Shown piece after piece: positions 45,748 to 54,059 of a stretch of 64,000 nucleotides of DNA. The DNA comes from Chitinophaga deserti. Lineage in GTDB: Bacteria > Bacteroidota > Bacteroidia > Chitinophagales > Chitinophagaceae. The notes under the pieces are model-generated. The model was given only the letters and a program-made list of their open reading frames with translations. It was not told the DNA's origin and made no database searches. Location: assembly GCF_003149455.1 (NCBI RefSeq), contig NZ_QFFK01000015.1, forward strand, positions 33,541 to 97,540. Reading direction: 5' to 3'. Made by a program: the position numbers and the translations under genes. Position 1 is the first letter of the stretch; each line of letters starts with the position of its first letter.

Positions 45748-45751
45748 CAGG

Positions 45752-46654
45752 ATGCCATCACGCTCCGTCATCATTCCCGCCGCCGGGCCTTTTAGTTTTG
45801 AAGAATGCCATTGGTTCCTCGACAGGGGATACGATGAATGCCTCCATACCATACTCCCCGATACCGTCCGGAAACTGATACCCCTGCCTGCCGGCCCCGT
45901 GCTGGCCGATTTACGGAAGCATCCTGCCGGTATAGAAGCGATAATCCTCGAAGGGAATTCAGATACCGCCACCGCAGCAGCGCTGCAGGATTATGTGGCA
46001 GACTGGCTTGCCCCGCAGCAGGATCTGCTGCCTTTCTACGATAAGCTCACAAAAGTAAAAGCGCTGGCATACATGCCCGCCGCATACAGCGGACTTCGCC
46101 TCATCGGCATTCCCGACCTGTTTGAAGCCCTTGCCTGGAGCATCATCGGCCAGCAAATCAACCTTACATTTGCCTACCGCCTGAAACGCAGACTGGTAGA
46201 ACGCTGGGGCGAAAAATACACCTCCGGCGGCAATACCTATCATATCTTCCCGCAACCTTCCGCTATTGCAAATGCAGATCCCGCAGAACTTCGCGCCATG
46301 CAGTTCACCGGAAGAAAAACAGAATACCTCATCGGTGTGGCGCAACAATTTGCATCGGGCGCTATCAGCAAAGCTTCACTACTTGCATTACCCGCATTGG
46401 AAGCCCGCCGAAAAGCTTTAACCGACCTGCGCGGCATCGGCATCTGGTCTGCCAATTACGCGCTCATGAAAAGCCTGCGCGATGAAACCTGCATCCCCCA
46501 TGGAGATGCAGGCTTACTGAATGCGCTGCTGGCCCACGGCCTTATCAAAGACAAATCCGATAACGATTCCATGGAAAAACTATACCGCCGTTTTAAAGGC
46601 TGGGAAAGTTACCTGGTGGTGTACCTGTGGAGAAGCCTGGCGGTGAAAGTATAA
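45752..46654 (+). CDS. alkA: AlkA-type DNA-3-methyladenine glycosylase
   Basis: A 300-residue HhH-GPD base-excision enzyme that removes alkylated bases. The N-terminal beta domain (1-90) resembles AlkA_N. The glycosylase core has LFEALAWSIIGQQINLTFAY near 128-147, then LRAMQFTGRKTEYLIGVAQQ. The helix-hairpin-helix LTDLRGIGIWSANYALMKSL is followed by IPHGDAGL, where Asp is the catalytic residue. The neighbouring convergent genes encode a 2OG oxygenase, Ada and AlkB, so this is an alkylation-repair island. It ends 9 bases from the convergent oxygenase gene. Confidence 0.92.
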   Translation: MPSRSVIIPAAGPFSFEECHWFLDRGYDECLHTILPDTVRKLIPLPAGPVLADLRKHPAGIEAIILEGNSDTATAAALQDYVADWLAPQQDLLPFYDKLTKVKALAYMPAAYSGLRLIGIPDLFEALAWSIIGQQINLTFAYRLKRRLVERWGEKYTSGGNTYHIFPQPSAIANADPAELRAMQFTGRKTEYLIGVAQQFASGAISKASLLALPALEARRKALTDLRGIGIWSANYALMKSLRDETCIPHGDAGLLNALLAHGLIKDKSDNDSMEKLYRRFKGWESYLVVYLWRSLAVKV

Positions 46655-46663
46655 TGCGTGGCA

Positions 46664-47377
46664 TCAGGTTGATGCATCATGAAATATAATCCCCAGCGTA
46701 TGCCGGTGGCCTGAATGCACGGTGCTTACTCCATGCTTCATATGGGCCCTGTAAAAACCACGGCTGCCTTTCGCCGGCCTGAATTGGGTGGTGAACAGCA
46801 GAATGTCTCCCTTCGCGGGTTGCAGTACGATGGCTCTCGATTGCGCGCGGGGCACCTGTTCTGTTAATACGAATTCCCCGCCTGTATAATCCTTTCCGGC
46901 TTCATCGAGGAAAAGAACGGCCTGAATAGGGAAGTACACATCCCCATAAATATCCTGATGCAGAGTATTAAATCCTCCGGCTCCGTATTGCAGGATGAGT
47001 ACGGCGGGAAGGTCCTGCCCGTTGGCAGCGCAGCGCTCCTGAAATCCGGCATGCGTTTCCGGATACCGGATATCGATTTCCATCTGCTCCATCCATTTAT
47101 TCGCGACTGGTGCAATACGTGCATACAGCGTTTCGCGTAAGCTTTGCAGCAGATCGGGGAGAGGGTAACTGAAGTATTTGTATTCACCAAGGCCAAAGCG
47201 ATAACGCGCCATGGTAATGGTTTTGCGGTAATGTGCAGGATCGTGGTAGGCGCCTGCCAGCTCGTGGCAATCGTTGTAAGGAATCGCTTTCGGAATAATA
47301 ACATATCCGTTATCCTGCAATTGCCGGGCAACAGGGTGCCAGTCCCTCTCATAGAGGGCTTTTGCGGTTGGATGCAT
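46664..47377 (-). CDS. 2-oxoglutarate/Fe(II)-dependent oxygenase
   Basis: A 237-residue prolyl-4-hydroxylase-superfamily enzyme. The iron ligands are His140 and Asp142 in FNTLHQDIYGDVYFP and His215 in HGVSTVHSGHR, with Arg225 binding 2-oxoglutarate. GGEFVLTEQ and KGDILLFTT strands complete the double-stranded beta-helix. It belongs to the type often found next to ada/alkB in Bacteroidota and Proteobacteria; the substrate is not known, but the context suggests nucleic-acid or repair-related oxidation. It is the last gene of the minus-strand cluster, 27 bases after the ada gene. Confidence 0.88.
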   Translation of the reverse strand: MHPTAKALYERDWHPVARQLQDNGYVIIPKAIPYNDCHELAGAYHDPAHYRKTITMARYRFGLGEYKYFSYPLPDLLQSLRETLYARIAPVANKWMEQMEIDIRYPETHAGFQERCAANGQDLPAVLILQYGAGGFNTLHQDIYGDVYFPIQAVLFLDEAGKDYTGGEFVLTEQVPRAQSRAIVLQPAKGDILLFTTQFRPAKGSRGFYRAHMKHGVSTVHSGHRHTLGIIFHDAST

Positions 47378-47404
47378 GTATGTGGTTTGAAGAATTGAAA
47401 AGAA

Positions 47405-48244
47405 TCAGGAGACTTTCGCGGCCTCCCAGCCAATGATGGCCGATTTACGGTCGCTGCCCCAGTGGTACTGTCCGGTTTCTCCGGAAGAGCGGATCACGCG
47501 GTGGCAGGGGATGAGGAAGGCTACCGGGTTTGCGGCCACAGCCGTGCCCACTGCGCGGGAGGCGCCTTTATGCCCTGCGTTTTCTGCGAGGGAAGAATAG
47601 GTAACGAGCCCGCCCATAGGCACATTCAGTAAGGTTTCCCATACACGTATCTGGAACGGTGAGCCTTTCAGGTGTAGCTTGATGTCCGGCAGCTGATGCC
47701 AGTCCTGCCCGAAAATAAACAATGCATTCTGCTGATGCTGGTCTACAAACTGACGGTAGACAGCCTGCGGAAACTTCTCTTTTAATTCGCTGAGCGATGC
47801 TGCTTCTCCTGCATCGGCAAACGCCATGTGGCATACGCCTTTTTCGGTAGATGCTACGATCAGCGGGCCAAAAGGACTATCAGCGAAGCTGTAGTTGATT
47901 TCGAGGCCGGCCCCGCCGTTGCGGTATTCCCCGGGTGTCATGCCTTCAATCTTGATGAACAGATCGTGCAGGCGGCTGGTGCCTGATAATCCTGTTTCAA
48001 AAGCGGCATCAGACAAGGTAGCACCTTTCATGAGCCTGCTTTTCGCATGATCGAGGCTGAGGTATTGCAGGAACTGCTTGGGACTTACACCCGCCCATTC
48101 CTGGAACATCCGCTGGAAGTGGAAGGGGGAAAGATGAACATGCCCTGCCGCGGCTTCCAGATCCGGCTGGTCTTTAAAGTGTTGCCGGAGGAACGCGATG
48201 GCTGAAGCAATCCTGTTGAAATCTAATTGTTGTTGCGTTTCCAT
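47405..48244 (-). CDS. ada: Ada-like AraC regulator / O6-methylguanine methyltransferase
   Basis: A 279-residue fusion of an AraC-type helix-turn-helix (about 10-110, AAAGHVHLSPFHFQRMFQEW) and a methylguanine-DNA methyltransferase (about 120-279). The methyltransferase has VTYSSLAENAGHKGASRAVG and the active site LIPCHRVIRSSGETGQYHWG, with acceptor Cys247. Compared with E. coli Ada it lacks the N-terminal zinc/phosphotriester domain; a related 88-residue domain is encoded separately two genes upstream. Without that domain it may repair O6-methylguanine directly, and regulation by methyl phosphotriesters is doubtful. A TAATTTTG box at 48264-48271 sits 20 bases upstream, so it can be transcribed separately from alkB. 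Confidence 0.92.
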   Translation of the reverse strand: METQQQLDFNRIASAIAFLRQHFKDQPDLEAAAGHVHLSPFHFQRMFQEWAGVSPKQFLQYLSLDHAKSRLMKGATLSDAAFETGLSGTSRLHDLFIKIEGMTPGEYRNGGAGLEINYSFADSPFGPLIVASTEKGVCHMAFADAGEAASLSELKEKFPQAVYRQFVDQHQQNALFIFGQDWHQLPDIKLHLKGSPFQIRVWETLLNVPMGGLVTYSSLAENAGHKGASRAVGTAVAANPVAFLIPCHRVIRSSGETGQYHWGSDRKSAIIGWEAAKVS

Positions 48245-48263
48245 GTTTCCATTTTTAATACCT

Positions 48264-48271
48264 CAAAATTA
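48264..48271 (-). promoter_or_regulatory. -7 promoter box upstream of the ada-like gene
   Basis: TAATTTTG on the minus strand in the 71-base gap between alkB and the ada-like gene, matching TAnnTTTG. No clear -33 element at the expected spacing. Confidence 0.45.
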
Positions 48272-48315
48272 CTACCGGCCTGCCCACCGGAAAACCCGCT
48301 TCTTGCGCAATAGGA

Positions 48316-48915
48316 TCATCCCACAATCGTCCGGAAAGTAATATTGATCCTCGCTTCCGTTACCCTTGCCGTTTTAGGAACACTATGGTACCAGTGCTCC
48401 TGCGTATCGCCCGCCATTAGCAGGAAACTGCCATCGGTTAAAACGGTCTTTACGCGAAGGTCTTTGTTTTTGGTGTGTTTGAAATGAAAATACCGCGCTG
48501 CCCCGAAGCTTACCGATCCGATAACGGGTTGCGGTCCCAGTGATTTTTCATTGTCGCGGTGCCAGCCCATGCTGTCGTTGCCGTCGCGGTAATAATTGAG
48601 CAATGCGCTGGTAAAATGTACACCCGCCAGCGGCTCTATTCGGGAGCGGATGAATTGCAGCTCTTCCGTCCAGGGCAGTGGCTGCATGGTGGTGCCGGAA
48701 TAGGTGTATGGCTTATCTGCATCGCCATACCATGCTGTAAGGCGCGGCTGCATCACCTGGCGGCCCATGATGGTGATGGGTTCCTGTTTCCACTGGATGC
48801 CATTCACCAGTGCATCCATGATGCGGGCGCTTTCTTCGGGTGGGAAGAAGTGATTATACAGCCGTGCTTCACCATCTACGGGCAGCAGGTTTATGGGTTG
48901 TTGCGTAGTTTCCAT
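48316..48915 (-). CDS. alkB: AlkB-type oxidative demethylase
   Basis: A 199-residue Fe(II)/2-oxoglutarate dioxygenase that reverses N1-methyladenine and N3-methylcytosine damage in DNA. Iron ligands are His119 and Asp121 in MGWHRDNEKSLG and His177 in EHWYHSVPK; Arg189 and Arg195 in ARINITFR bind 2-oxoglutarate and substrate. The lid contains RQVMQPRLTAWYG, and LLNYYRDGNDSMGWHRDNE is the ALKBH2/3-like signature. Its start lies 25 bases inside the upstream Ada-N gene, so the two are coupled. The cluster order on the minus strand is Ada-N, alkB, ada, oxygenase. Confidence 0.93.
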   Translation of the reverse strand: METTQQPINLLPVDGEARLYNHFFPPEESARIMDALVNGIQWKQEPITIMGRQVMQPRLTAWYGDADKPYTYSGTTMQPLPWTEELQFIRSRIEPLAGVHFTSALLNYYRDGNDSMGWHRDNEKSLGPQPVIGSVSFGAARYFHFKHTKNKDLRVKTVLTDGSFLLMAGDTQEHWYHSVPKTARVTEARINITFRTIVG

Positions 48916-49157
48916 TGTTTGTATTTGTCAGGGAGGCAATGCCCGCAGGGGCGGTACCCTTCCGCAATCGCCTCTGCTTCGCTGGAGAAAAACACCCTGT
49001 TCTCCATCAGCATCCGTTTGCCGCTGGTGCACCGGAGCGTGCCGTAAATCCGCCCTTTGCGGTATCCGCCAAGGGTAACCTCGCCTTTCCGGTAAAGTGC
49101 TCTAAAAACGGCCTTTCTGGCCAGAACGGTATTTCCCATGTCACGATGTGCGATCAT
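48891..49157 (-). CDS. stand-alone Ada metal-binding-domain-like protein
   Basis: An 88-residue protein related to the N-terminal zinc domain of Ada. The end RVFFSSEAEAIAEGYRPCGH with a following CLPDKYKQW matches the Ada_Zn signature, with Cys71 and Cys74. The first half has GRIYGTLRCTSGKRM. In Ada the equivalent is I-(Y/F)-C38-xxx-C42; here Cys43 fits C42, but the methyl-acceptor C38 position is Gly39. So it probably cannot accept a methyl group in the usual way, and the zinc site has three visible Cys. The gene overlaps alkB by 25 bases and is the first of the repair cluster. Its role in the cluster is unknown. Confidence 0.8.
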   Translation of the reverse strand: MIAHRDMGNTVLARKAVFRALYRKGEVTLGGYRKGRIYGTLRCTSGKRMLMENRVFFSSEAEAIAEGYRPCGHCLPDKYKQWKLRNNP

Positions 49158-49242
49158 CCGGGCAATTTACACCATCCTGCCCGACCGGCCAGCCCGTTTC
49201 TTGCGGACCCTGTTGCTAAAATCATATCGGATTCGGAATATT

Positions 49243-49331
49243 TTCCTTCATACATCCTTCATCCATCCTTCATCCATCCTTCATCGAAACCCACCTTTTG
49301 CTATAGGTTGGATGAAGGATGGATGAAGGAT
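49243..49331. repeat. 11-bp-period repeat with inverted copy (hairpin)
   Basis: Four 11-mers TTCCTTCATAC, ATCCTTCATCC, ATCCTTCATCC, ATCCTTCATCG at 49243-49286, then a 23-base spacer and two copies of GGATGAAGGAT at 49310-49331. The last two are the exact reverse complement of 49254-49275, giving a 22-bp perfect inverted repeat around a 34-base loop. It lies in the 300-base gap between the repair cluster and the TonB receptor. The rest of the gap holds a terminator. Confidence 0.85.
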
Positions 49332-49409
49332 CGATGGACAAGTCATTGATAATGAATAGACTACTGGAATTATTGAAAGGGATAATATGTATAGTATTTT
49401 AACATAAAA

Positions 49410-49438
49410 AGGGCCGCCTCACACATGTGAGACGGCCC
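49410..49438 (-). terminator. intrinsic terminator of the TonB receptor gene
   Basis: GGGCCGCCTCACA / TGAGACGGCCC stem with a short loop; on the minus strand it is followed by TTTTTATG. It lies 28 bases past the receptor stop. Confidence 0.85.
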
Positions 49439-49465
49439 GGCAGGAAATCTTAGATTAAGAAAGCA

Positions 49466-52400
49466 TTAGAAGCTGTAGCGGGCGCCAAACTGTACCTGCC
49501 ATGGCGTACCCGAAGGGGATACCACGCCGGTAGTTGCGCCTACACGGTATACATACACATTCTCCGCTCTGTTAAATGCGGTAGTGGTGTAAATGTTCTG
49601 CTTGCCGAGCGATTGGTTGGTACCCCAATCCTTATTCAGCATATTGGCCACGTTAAACCCGTCAATAGACAGCTCAATGCCATGACGCTTGGCGAAGTTG
49701 AACTTCTTGGCAATGCGGAGATCCCACACGCCAAAGAAATCGTTGATACCGCCATTGCGTTCTGCCACTTTACCCATGCTCTCACGGATGTACTTTTTCA
49801 GGCTGTTGCTCGCGTTAGGGTTATTCAGGATGGCATTGATACCATCGCGGTAAACCTGCGGTACCTTCTGGTCGTTCACGTCGAAGATGTAGGCCAGGTC
49901 GTTGGAAGCTACGAAATCACCGTTTACGTTACCATTCACTGCAAGGGAGTAGCGGGTGCCACCCAGGCCGGAATAACGTACGCCCACGCTAAAGCCTTTC
50001 CAGGAAGGGAGCGTACCGTAAAGCACCACCTTGGTGCGGAACTGGTTGTCGGAATACGTCATTTTGCTCAGGTTGCGGGGATCTTCCGCAGTCATCAACC
50101 CGAGGGTTGCGGTATTGGCCACGTCGCCGTTGTAAGAGGTATTGTCTTTGGAATCGTTCCAGGTAAAGCTACCGGTCACTTCTCCATCTTTCCAGTAACG
50201 CCAGGTTGCATCCAGCACCACTGCGTATTGATTCACTTTACCACCGCTGTTCAGTTCCAGTACACGGCCCACGTCAGTGGTTTTGCGGCCGGATTGCCAG
50301 TCGAGCGTACCGTTATCACGGATAGTAGACGCAGGTACGTATACACCACGGTTGCCTTCGTTGGCAAGGCGGAAGTAAGGCTGGTCCACCATGTTACGGT
50401 CCACATACATGTAGTTGTGGCGGGCGATGGTGGTGAAGAAGGTGATACCTGCTTTCAGACGGTCGTTGAAGAAGTGGTTATAGGAAACGTTCGCTTTATA
50501 GATCACGGGGATGCGGGCATCCTTACCGTTCATGTTGATGGTGCTGGTTTTAGGCAGGTTCTTTTCCGCGATGTAAGCCTCGCCGGGAGCGGAAGCCGGG
50601 TTGTCGCGGTAGCCGGGGAAGTTGGGGATGGGCAACAGCGCCGGGTCGTTCACGTCGATAGAGATCACCTTGGTACCATCAAACAGCTGGTTGTTGATCA
50701 TCGCATAGTTGTTGATATCGGAACCGAAGATGCCGGCACCAAAACGCAGGTAGTCGGTATGCTTGTCTGCGATATCCCAGTTGAACTGGATACGCGGCTG
50801 GATGATAAAGGAGTTAAGTCCGTTGCTGGTATTGAGACCCAGTTTGTCGGAAACCGTCTGGTTGAAATTGGGCTTGTCCATGTAACTGGTATAATCAGCA
50901 CGGAGACCGGCAATCATTTCCAGACCTTTCGCCAGCTTGGTCTGCATTTGTGCATACAGGCCTGCGTTCAGAACATTCTGATTCAGCGCGGGGTTGCCGC
51001 CGATGGCTACTTCGCGGGCGTAACGGTAAGGGGTGTTAGCCTCAAAAGCATCCATGCCACGGTAGTAGAAACGGCCATTCATTTCACTGCCGTACAGGGA
51101 GTTCAGATGGCTGTACATGATGTCTGTACCGAAAGTGAAGTTTGCCTTATCGGTGTTGTAATACACGTTATCCACCAGTTGCACGATGTTGTTGTAGAAG
51201 TGCTCGGGCGAATAACGCTGGCCACCCAGCTGGATGTTGGTGTTCACCGTTTTACCGTTCACGGTAGAGGTGATGTTTTCCACGATGGCACGGGGGATGT
51301 TTTCACGCGGCAGTTGCTTGTTGGGTACGCTTTCCTCGAAAGTATACAGGTGCTGCACTTTCAGCTCATTGGTTACTTTCGGGTTTACCACTGTACGGAG
51401 AGTAGCGAGGAAGCTGTTGTTGTACACATTGGCATCGCCATATACTTCATACATGTTGATGGAAGTATTGTCGTCGCGGCCCTGGAAGTTGCGGTCGTTG
51501 ATGTAGTTGTTGCGGATGGTGAGGAGGTTACGCTCATTCAGCTGCCAGTCTACACGCGCAAAAATCGCATCCGTTCCGCGCTTCTTATCGAAGTTGCCAA
51601 ACTGGGGGGTGTTAGCCACACCATATTTGGTACGCGCGGTGTTGAGGAAACGGTCGAGGGTAGTCTGTGTAATATTAAGACGGGCTTCGTCTTCCGGACT
51701 TTTGATCTCTGCGATCAGGAGCGGACGGGCATCGGCCTGGTGATCCCAGGTTACGAAGAAGTGGGCCTTGTCTTTGATGATGGGGCCGCCGAAGGCTACG
51801 CCATACTGGTAGGTGGAGAACTTGGCATCGCGCTTGGCGCCGCGGATGTCGTACTTGCTGGAAGCCCAGTCTGTACGGCCGAACATAAACGCGCTACCGG
51901 TGAATTCGTTGGTGCCGGATTTGGTTACGGTGCTGATGGTACCGCCACCGCTTCTGCCGTAGGTTACATCGTACTGGTTGGTTACCACTTTAAACTCACG
52001 GATGGCCTCCATCGAAATGATGTAAGGGGCGCCGGTACGGCTGTTGGAGCCACCGCCGGATGTAGGGTTACGGGCGGATGTACCGTCGATCGTGAAGTTA
52101 ACGGAAGATGCCAGCTGGCCGGACAGGTTGCTGCCGCGGCTGAGCGGGGAGAGGTCTACCAGGGAGGTAAAGTTCCTGCCGTTCACCGGGAGCTTCTGAA
52201 TATCGCGGGCGGTTACGGTAGTAGCGGCGCCGAAGTTCTCGCGCTTGTTGCGGAGAGCGTTGCCTACCACTTTCACTTCCCCGATACTAACGGAAGAGGA
52301 TTTAAGCACGATGTTCTGCCGGAGCACGTCGCCCTGGTTGAGGGAATGACCGCCCTGCTCATAAGTGGCATAGCCAACATACGTTACGGTGATCGTGTAA

Positions 52401-52627
52401 GGGCCGCCGAGGGGCAGCTCACGGAAGTTGTATTCCCCCTTGTTGTTGGTGACGGTTCGGTTGGTAAAGCCAGTTGAATTGTTCTTTACCATCACCGATG
52501 CACCGGGGATGAGTTGTTTGTTTTCGTCCGAAACTACCCCGAGAATCGAGGCCTGCGTGGTTTGAGCGCGCAGCCCTGGCACAGCCAGACAGCTAAGGCA
52601 AAGCATAAGAGAGAGGATGTGTTTCAT
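49466..52627 (-). CDS. TonB-dependent receptor, Oar-like, with carboxypeptidase-regulatory N-terminus
   Basis: A 1053-residue outer-membrane protein. The signal peptide ends near VPGLRAQ; then a CarboxypepD_reg-like domain (ASILGVVSDENKQLIPGASV, about 26-110) and a plug with KLPVNGRNFTSLVDLSPLSR, SVNFTIDGTSARNPTSGGG and YDVTYGRSGGGTISTVTKSG. The barrel follows and ends PWQVQFGARYSF with the terminal Phe needed for outer-membrane assembly. This set is typical of Oar/adhesin-type receptors, whose cargo is often a peptide or protein. There is no SusD partner. The gene stands alone with its own terminator. A long antisense open frame inside it (49613-52477) is a codon-bias artefact. Confidence 0.93.
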   Translation of the reverse strand: MKHILSLMLCLSCLAVPGLRAQTTQASILGVVSDENKQLIPGASVMVKNNSTGFTNRTVTNNKGEYNFRELPLGGPYTITVTYVGYATYEQGGHSLNQGDVLRQNIVLKSSSVSIGEVKVVGNALRNKRENFGAATTVTARDIQKLPVNGRNFTSLVDLSPLSRGSNLSGQLASSVNFTIDGTSARNPTSGGGSNSRTGAPYIISMEAIREFKVVTNQYDVTYGRSGGGTISTVTKSGTNEFTGSAFMFGRTDWASSKYDIRGAKRDAKFSTYQYGVAFGGPIIKDKAHFFVTWDHQADARPLLIAEIKSPEDEARLNITQTTLDRFLNTARTKYGVANTPQFGNFDKKRGTDAIFARVDWQLNERNLLTIRNNYINDRNFQGRDDNTSINMYEVYGDANVYNNSFLATLRTVVNPKVTNELKVQHLYTFEESVPNKQLPRENIPRAIVENITSTVNGKTVNTNIQLGGQRYSPEHFYNNIVQLVDNVYYNTDKANFTFGTDIMYSHLNSLYGSEMNGRFYYRGMDAFEANTPYRYAREVAIGGNPALNQNVLNAGLYAQMQTKLAKGLEMIAGLRADYTSYMDKPNFNQTVSDKLGLNTSNGLNSFIIQPRIQFNWDIADKHTDYLRFGAGIFGSDINNYAMINNQLFDGTKVISIDVNDPALLPIPNFPGYRDNPASAPGEAYIAEKNLPKTSTINMNGKDARIPVIYKANVSYNHFFNDRLKAGITFFTTIARHNYMYVDRNMVDQPYFRLANEGNRGVYVPASTIRDNGTLDWQSGRKTTDVGRVLELNSGGKVNQYAVVLDATWRYWKDGEVTGSFTWNDSKDNTSYNGDVANTATLGLMTAEDPRNLSKMTYSDNQFRTKVVLYGTLPSWKGFSVGVRYSGLGGTRYSLAVNGNVNGDFVASNDLAYIFDVNDQKVPQVYRDGINAILNNPNASNSLKKYIRESMGKVAERNGGINDFFGVWDLRIAKKFNFAKRHGIELSIDGFNVANMLNKDWGTNQSLGKQNIYTTTAFNRAENVYVYRVGATTGVVSPSGTPWQVQFGARYSF

Positions 52628-53126
52628 GCAGCAGCATTTTTTTTCGAGGTGTAAAATTATAAAAGGTACATAGCTATCCGATACTATAGGGCATTGGTAA
52701 CAGAAAGTTCATATAAGCCCGGAGTAACAGGTGGTTATGCCTGTTGCTGAGACGATGAACCCGCAACTTGATGAACACGCATGCTTATTGGAAAGATGCC
52801 TGTTGCTCTTGTAATGATTCTGAATTTCTTCTCCGACAAGAGAAGCTGAATGTGCGGTTTTATTTTCCTGTCACCAGTATGCTGACCGTTAGGCTGGTGA
52901 TTGTAGATTTAACTGTTAATTTAATTTACTGATTTGATCGTTAGGCGTTTTGCTCTCATGCATAACGTTACGTGGTTTTCTTGTTTTTCGTATCATGGAA
53001 TATTTCGATTGTAAAGATAGTAGAATTCCCCAGCCGTCAAAATGGAATTTTCACGGGATAAGATGGCGCCGGGGGATCCGGAGGATTTGGAACAGTTGTT
53101 GCAGATATGGGAATATAATAATATCT
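52628..53126. other. intergenic region between divergent receptor and TraB genes
   Basis: About 500 bases of AT-rich DNA. It must hold the promoters of the TonB receptor (minus) and the TraB/GumN gene (plus). I see no gene, tRNA or strong hairpin. An open frame from 52950 runs into the TraB gene but encodes nothing recognisable before residue 60. Confidence 0.5.
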
Positions 53127-54017
53127 ATGATGTTACTCCGTTGTATAATCCTTCCCCTGGCAGCCTTGTTACTTACCCTTCCTGCCCGTTCCCAGAAAGT
53201 TACCCGCTATTCCCAGTTATGGAAAGTAACGGGCAAAGGTCTCCCGGCACCTTCGTATCTCTTCGGTACCATGCACAGTATCGGCGGCTCCTTTGTGGAT
53301 TCCTTTCCTGCCATCGGGCAATCCCTGTCTAAGGCGAAAGTGTTTGTCTGTGAGTCGTTACCCACCAATGCGGAAGATTATTCCGATCTCCTGTACTTCC
53401 CGGCTGATGATTCCCTCCAGCGTTACATGTCGGCCAGTGCTTATGATACGCTTATGGTTTTCTTCCGTAGTAAGCTGAAAGGGGAGGATTCAACATACCT
53501 TTCGCAGATACCCCGGTTAAAGCCCCAGGCAGCCAATCAACTGATCCTTGACCTGAAATCAGAAGAATCCTCCGGCAATTCGGCCCCTGCAGAAGCGGGG
53601 ATCGATCAGTTTCTGAAAGAAAAGGCTCAAAAGCTGGGGATGAACGTTTCCGCCCTCGAAACCCCGCGCGAACAGGTAATGGCGCTTAATTCCAGTGCAG
53701 CCCTGCACGATCAGGCTTCCAGACTGGCAGGCCGCGTCAGCGGACATTCAGGCGAAACCGATAACCAGCACCAGCTCCTGCAGACCAGTATATACCGCAG
53801 CCGCCTTATTCCCTATTATTTCAATTATTCCCTGCAATCACAGTTCGAAAAAGCCATGGTAGGTGAAAGGAATAAGAAATGGATGGAGAAGATCCCTGCC
53901 ATCATCGCAAAAGAGCCCGCCTTCATTGCCGTAGGTAAGGATCACCTGATCAGTAAGGAAGGCCTGATTATGCTCCTCCGGAAAGCAGGGTATACCGTTA
54001 CCAACGTGCCCCTGTAA
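53127..54017 (+). CDS. TraB/GumN family protein
   Basis: A 296-residue exported protein with a signal peptide (MMLLRCIILPLAALLLTLPA). The TraB/GumN signature is clear: KVTGKGLPAPSYLFGTMHSI near 33-52 with the conserved GTMH, FVCESLPTNAEDY with Glu, a central VSALETPREQVMAL, and near the C-terminus AFIAVGKDHLISKEGLIMLL with GKDH and RKAGYTVTNVPL. This family shares the EreA/ChaN-like fold and includes the metalloprotease TIKI; whether this one is a protease is unknown. I start at the ATG at 53127 because it gives a clean signal peptide. The next gene follows after 42 bases. Confidence 0.88.
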   Translation: MMLLRCIILPLAALLLTLPARSQKVTRYSQLWKVTGKGLPAPSYLFGTMHSIGGSFVDSFPAIGQSLSKAKVFVCESLPTNAEDYSDLLYFPADDSLQRYMSASAYDTLMVFFRSKLKGEDSTYLSQIPRLKPQAANQLILDLKSEESSGNSAPAEAGIDQFLKEKAQKLGMNVSALETPREQVMALNSSAALHDQASRLAGRVSGHSGETDNQHQLLQTSIYRSRLIPYYFNYSLQSQFEKAMVGERNKKWMEKIPAIIAKEPAFIAVGKDHLISKEGLIMLLRKAGYTVTNVPL

Positions 54018-54059
54018 CCAGGCGCTCCATTCCTGCCGGAAATTGCCGATATTAGGGAT

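Noticed and set aside
49613..52477. 954-residue open frame antisense to the TonB receptor
   Set aside because: The receptor frame has clear family motifs. The long antisense frame is a by-product of codon bias; its translation is Val/Gly/His-rich with no domain.
52950..53126. N-terminal extension of the TraB/GumN protein
   Set aside because: The extra residues are basic, low in similarity to anything, and would bury the signal peptide that starts at 53127.
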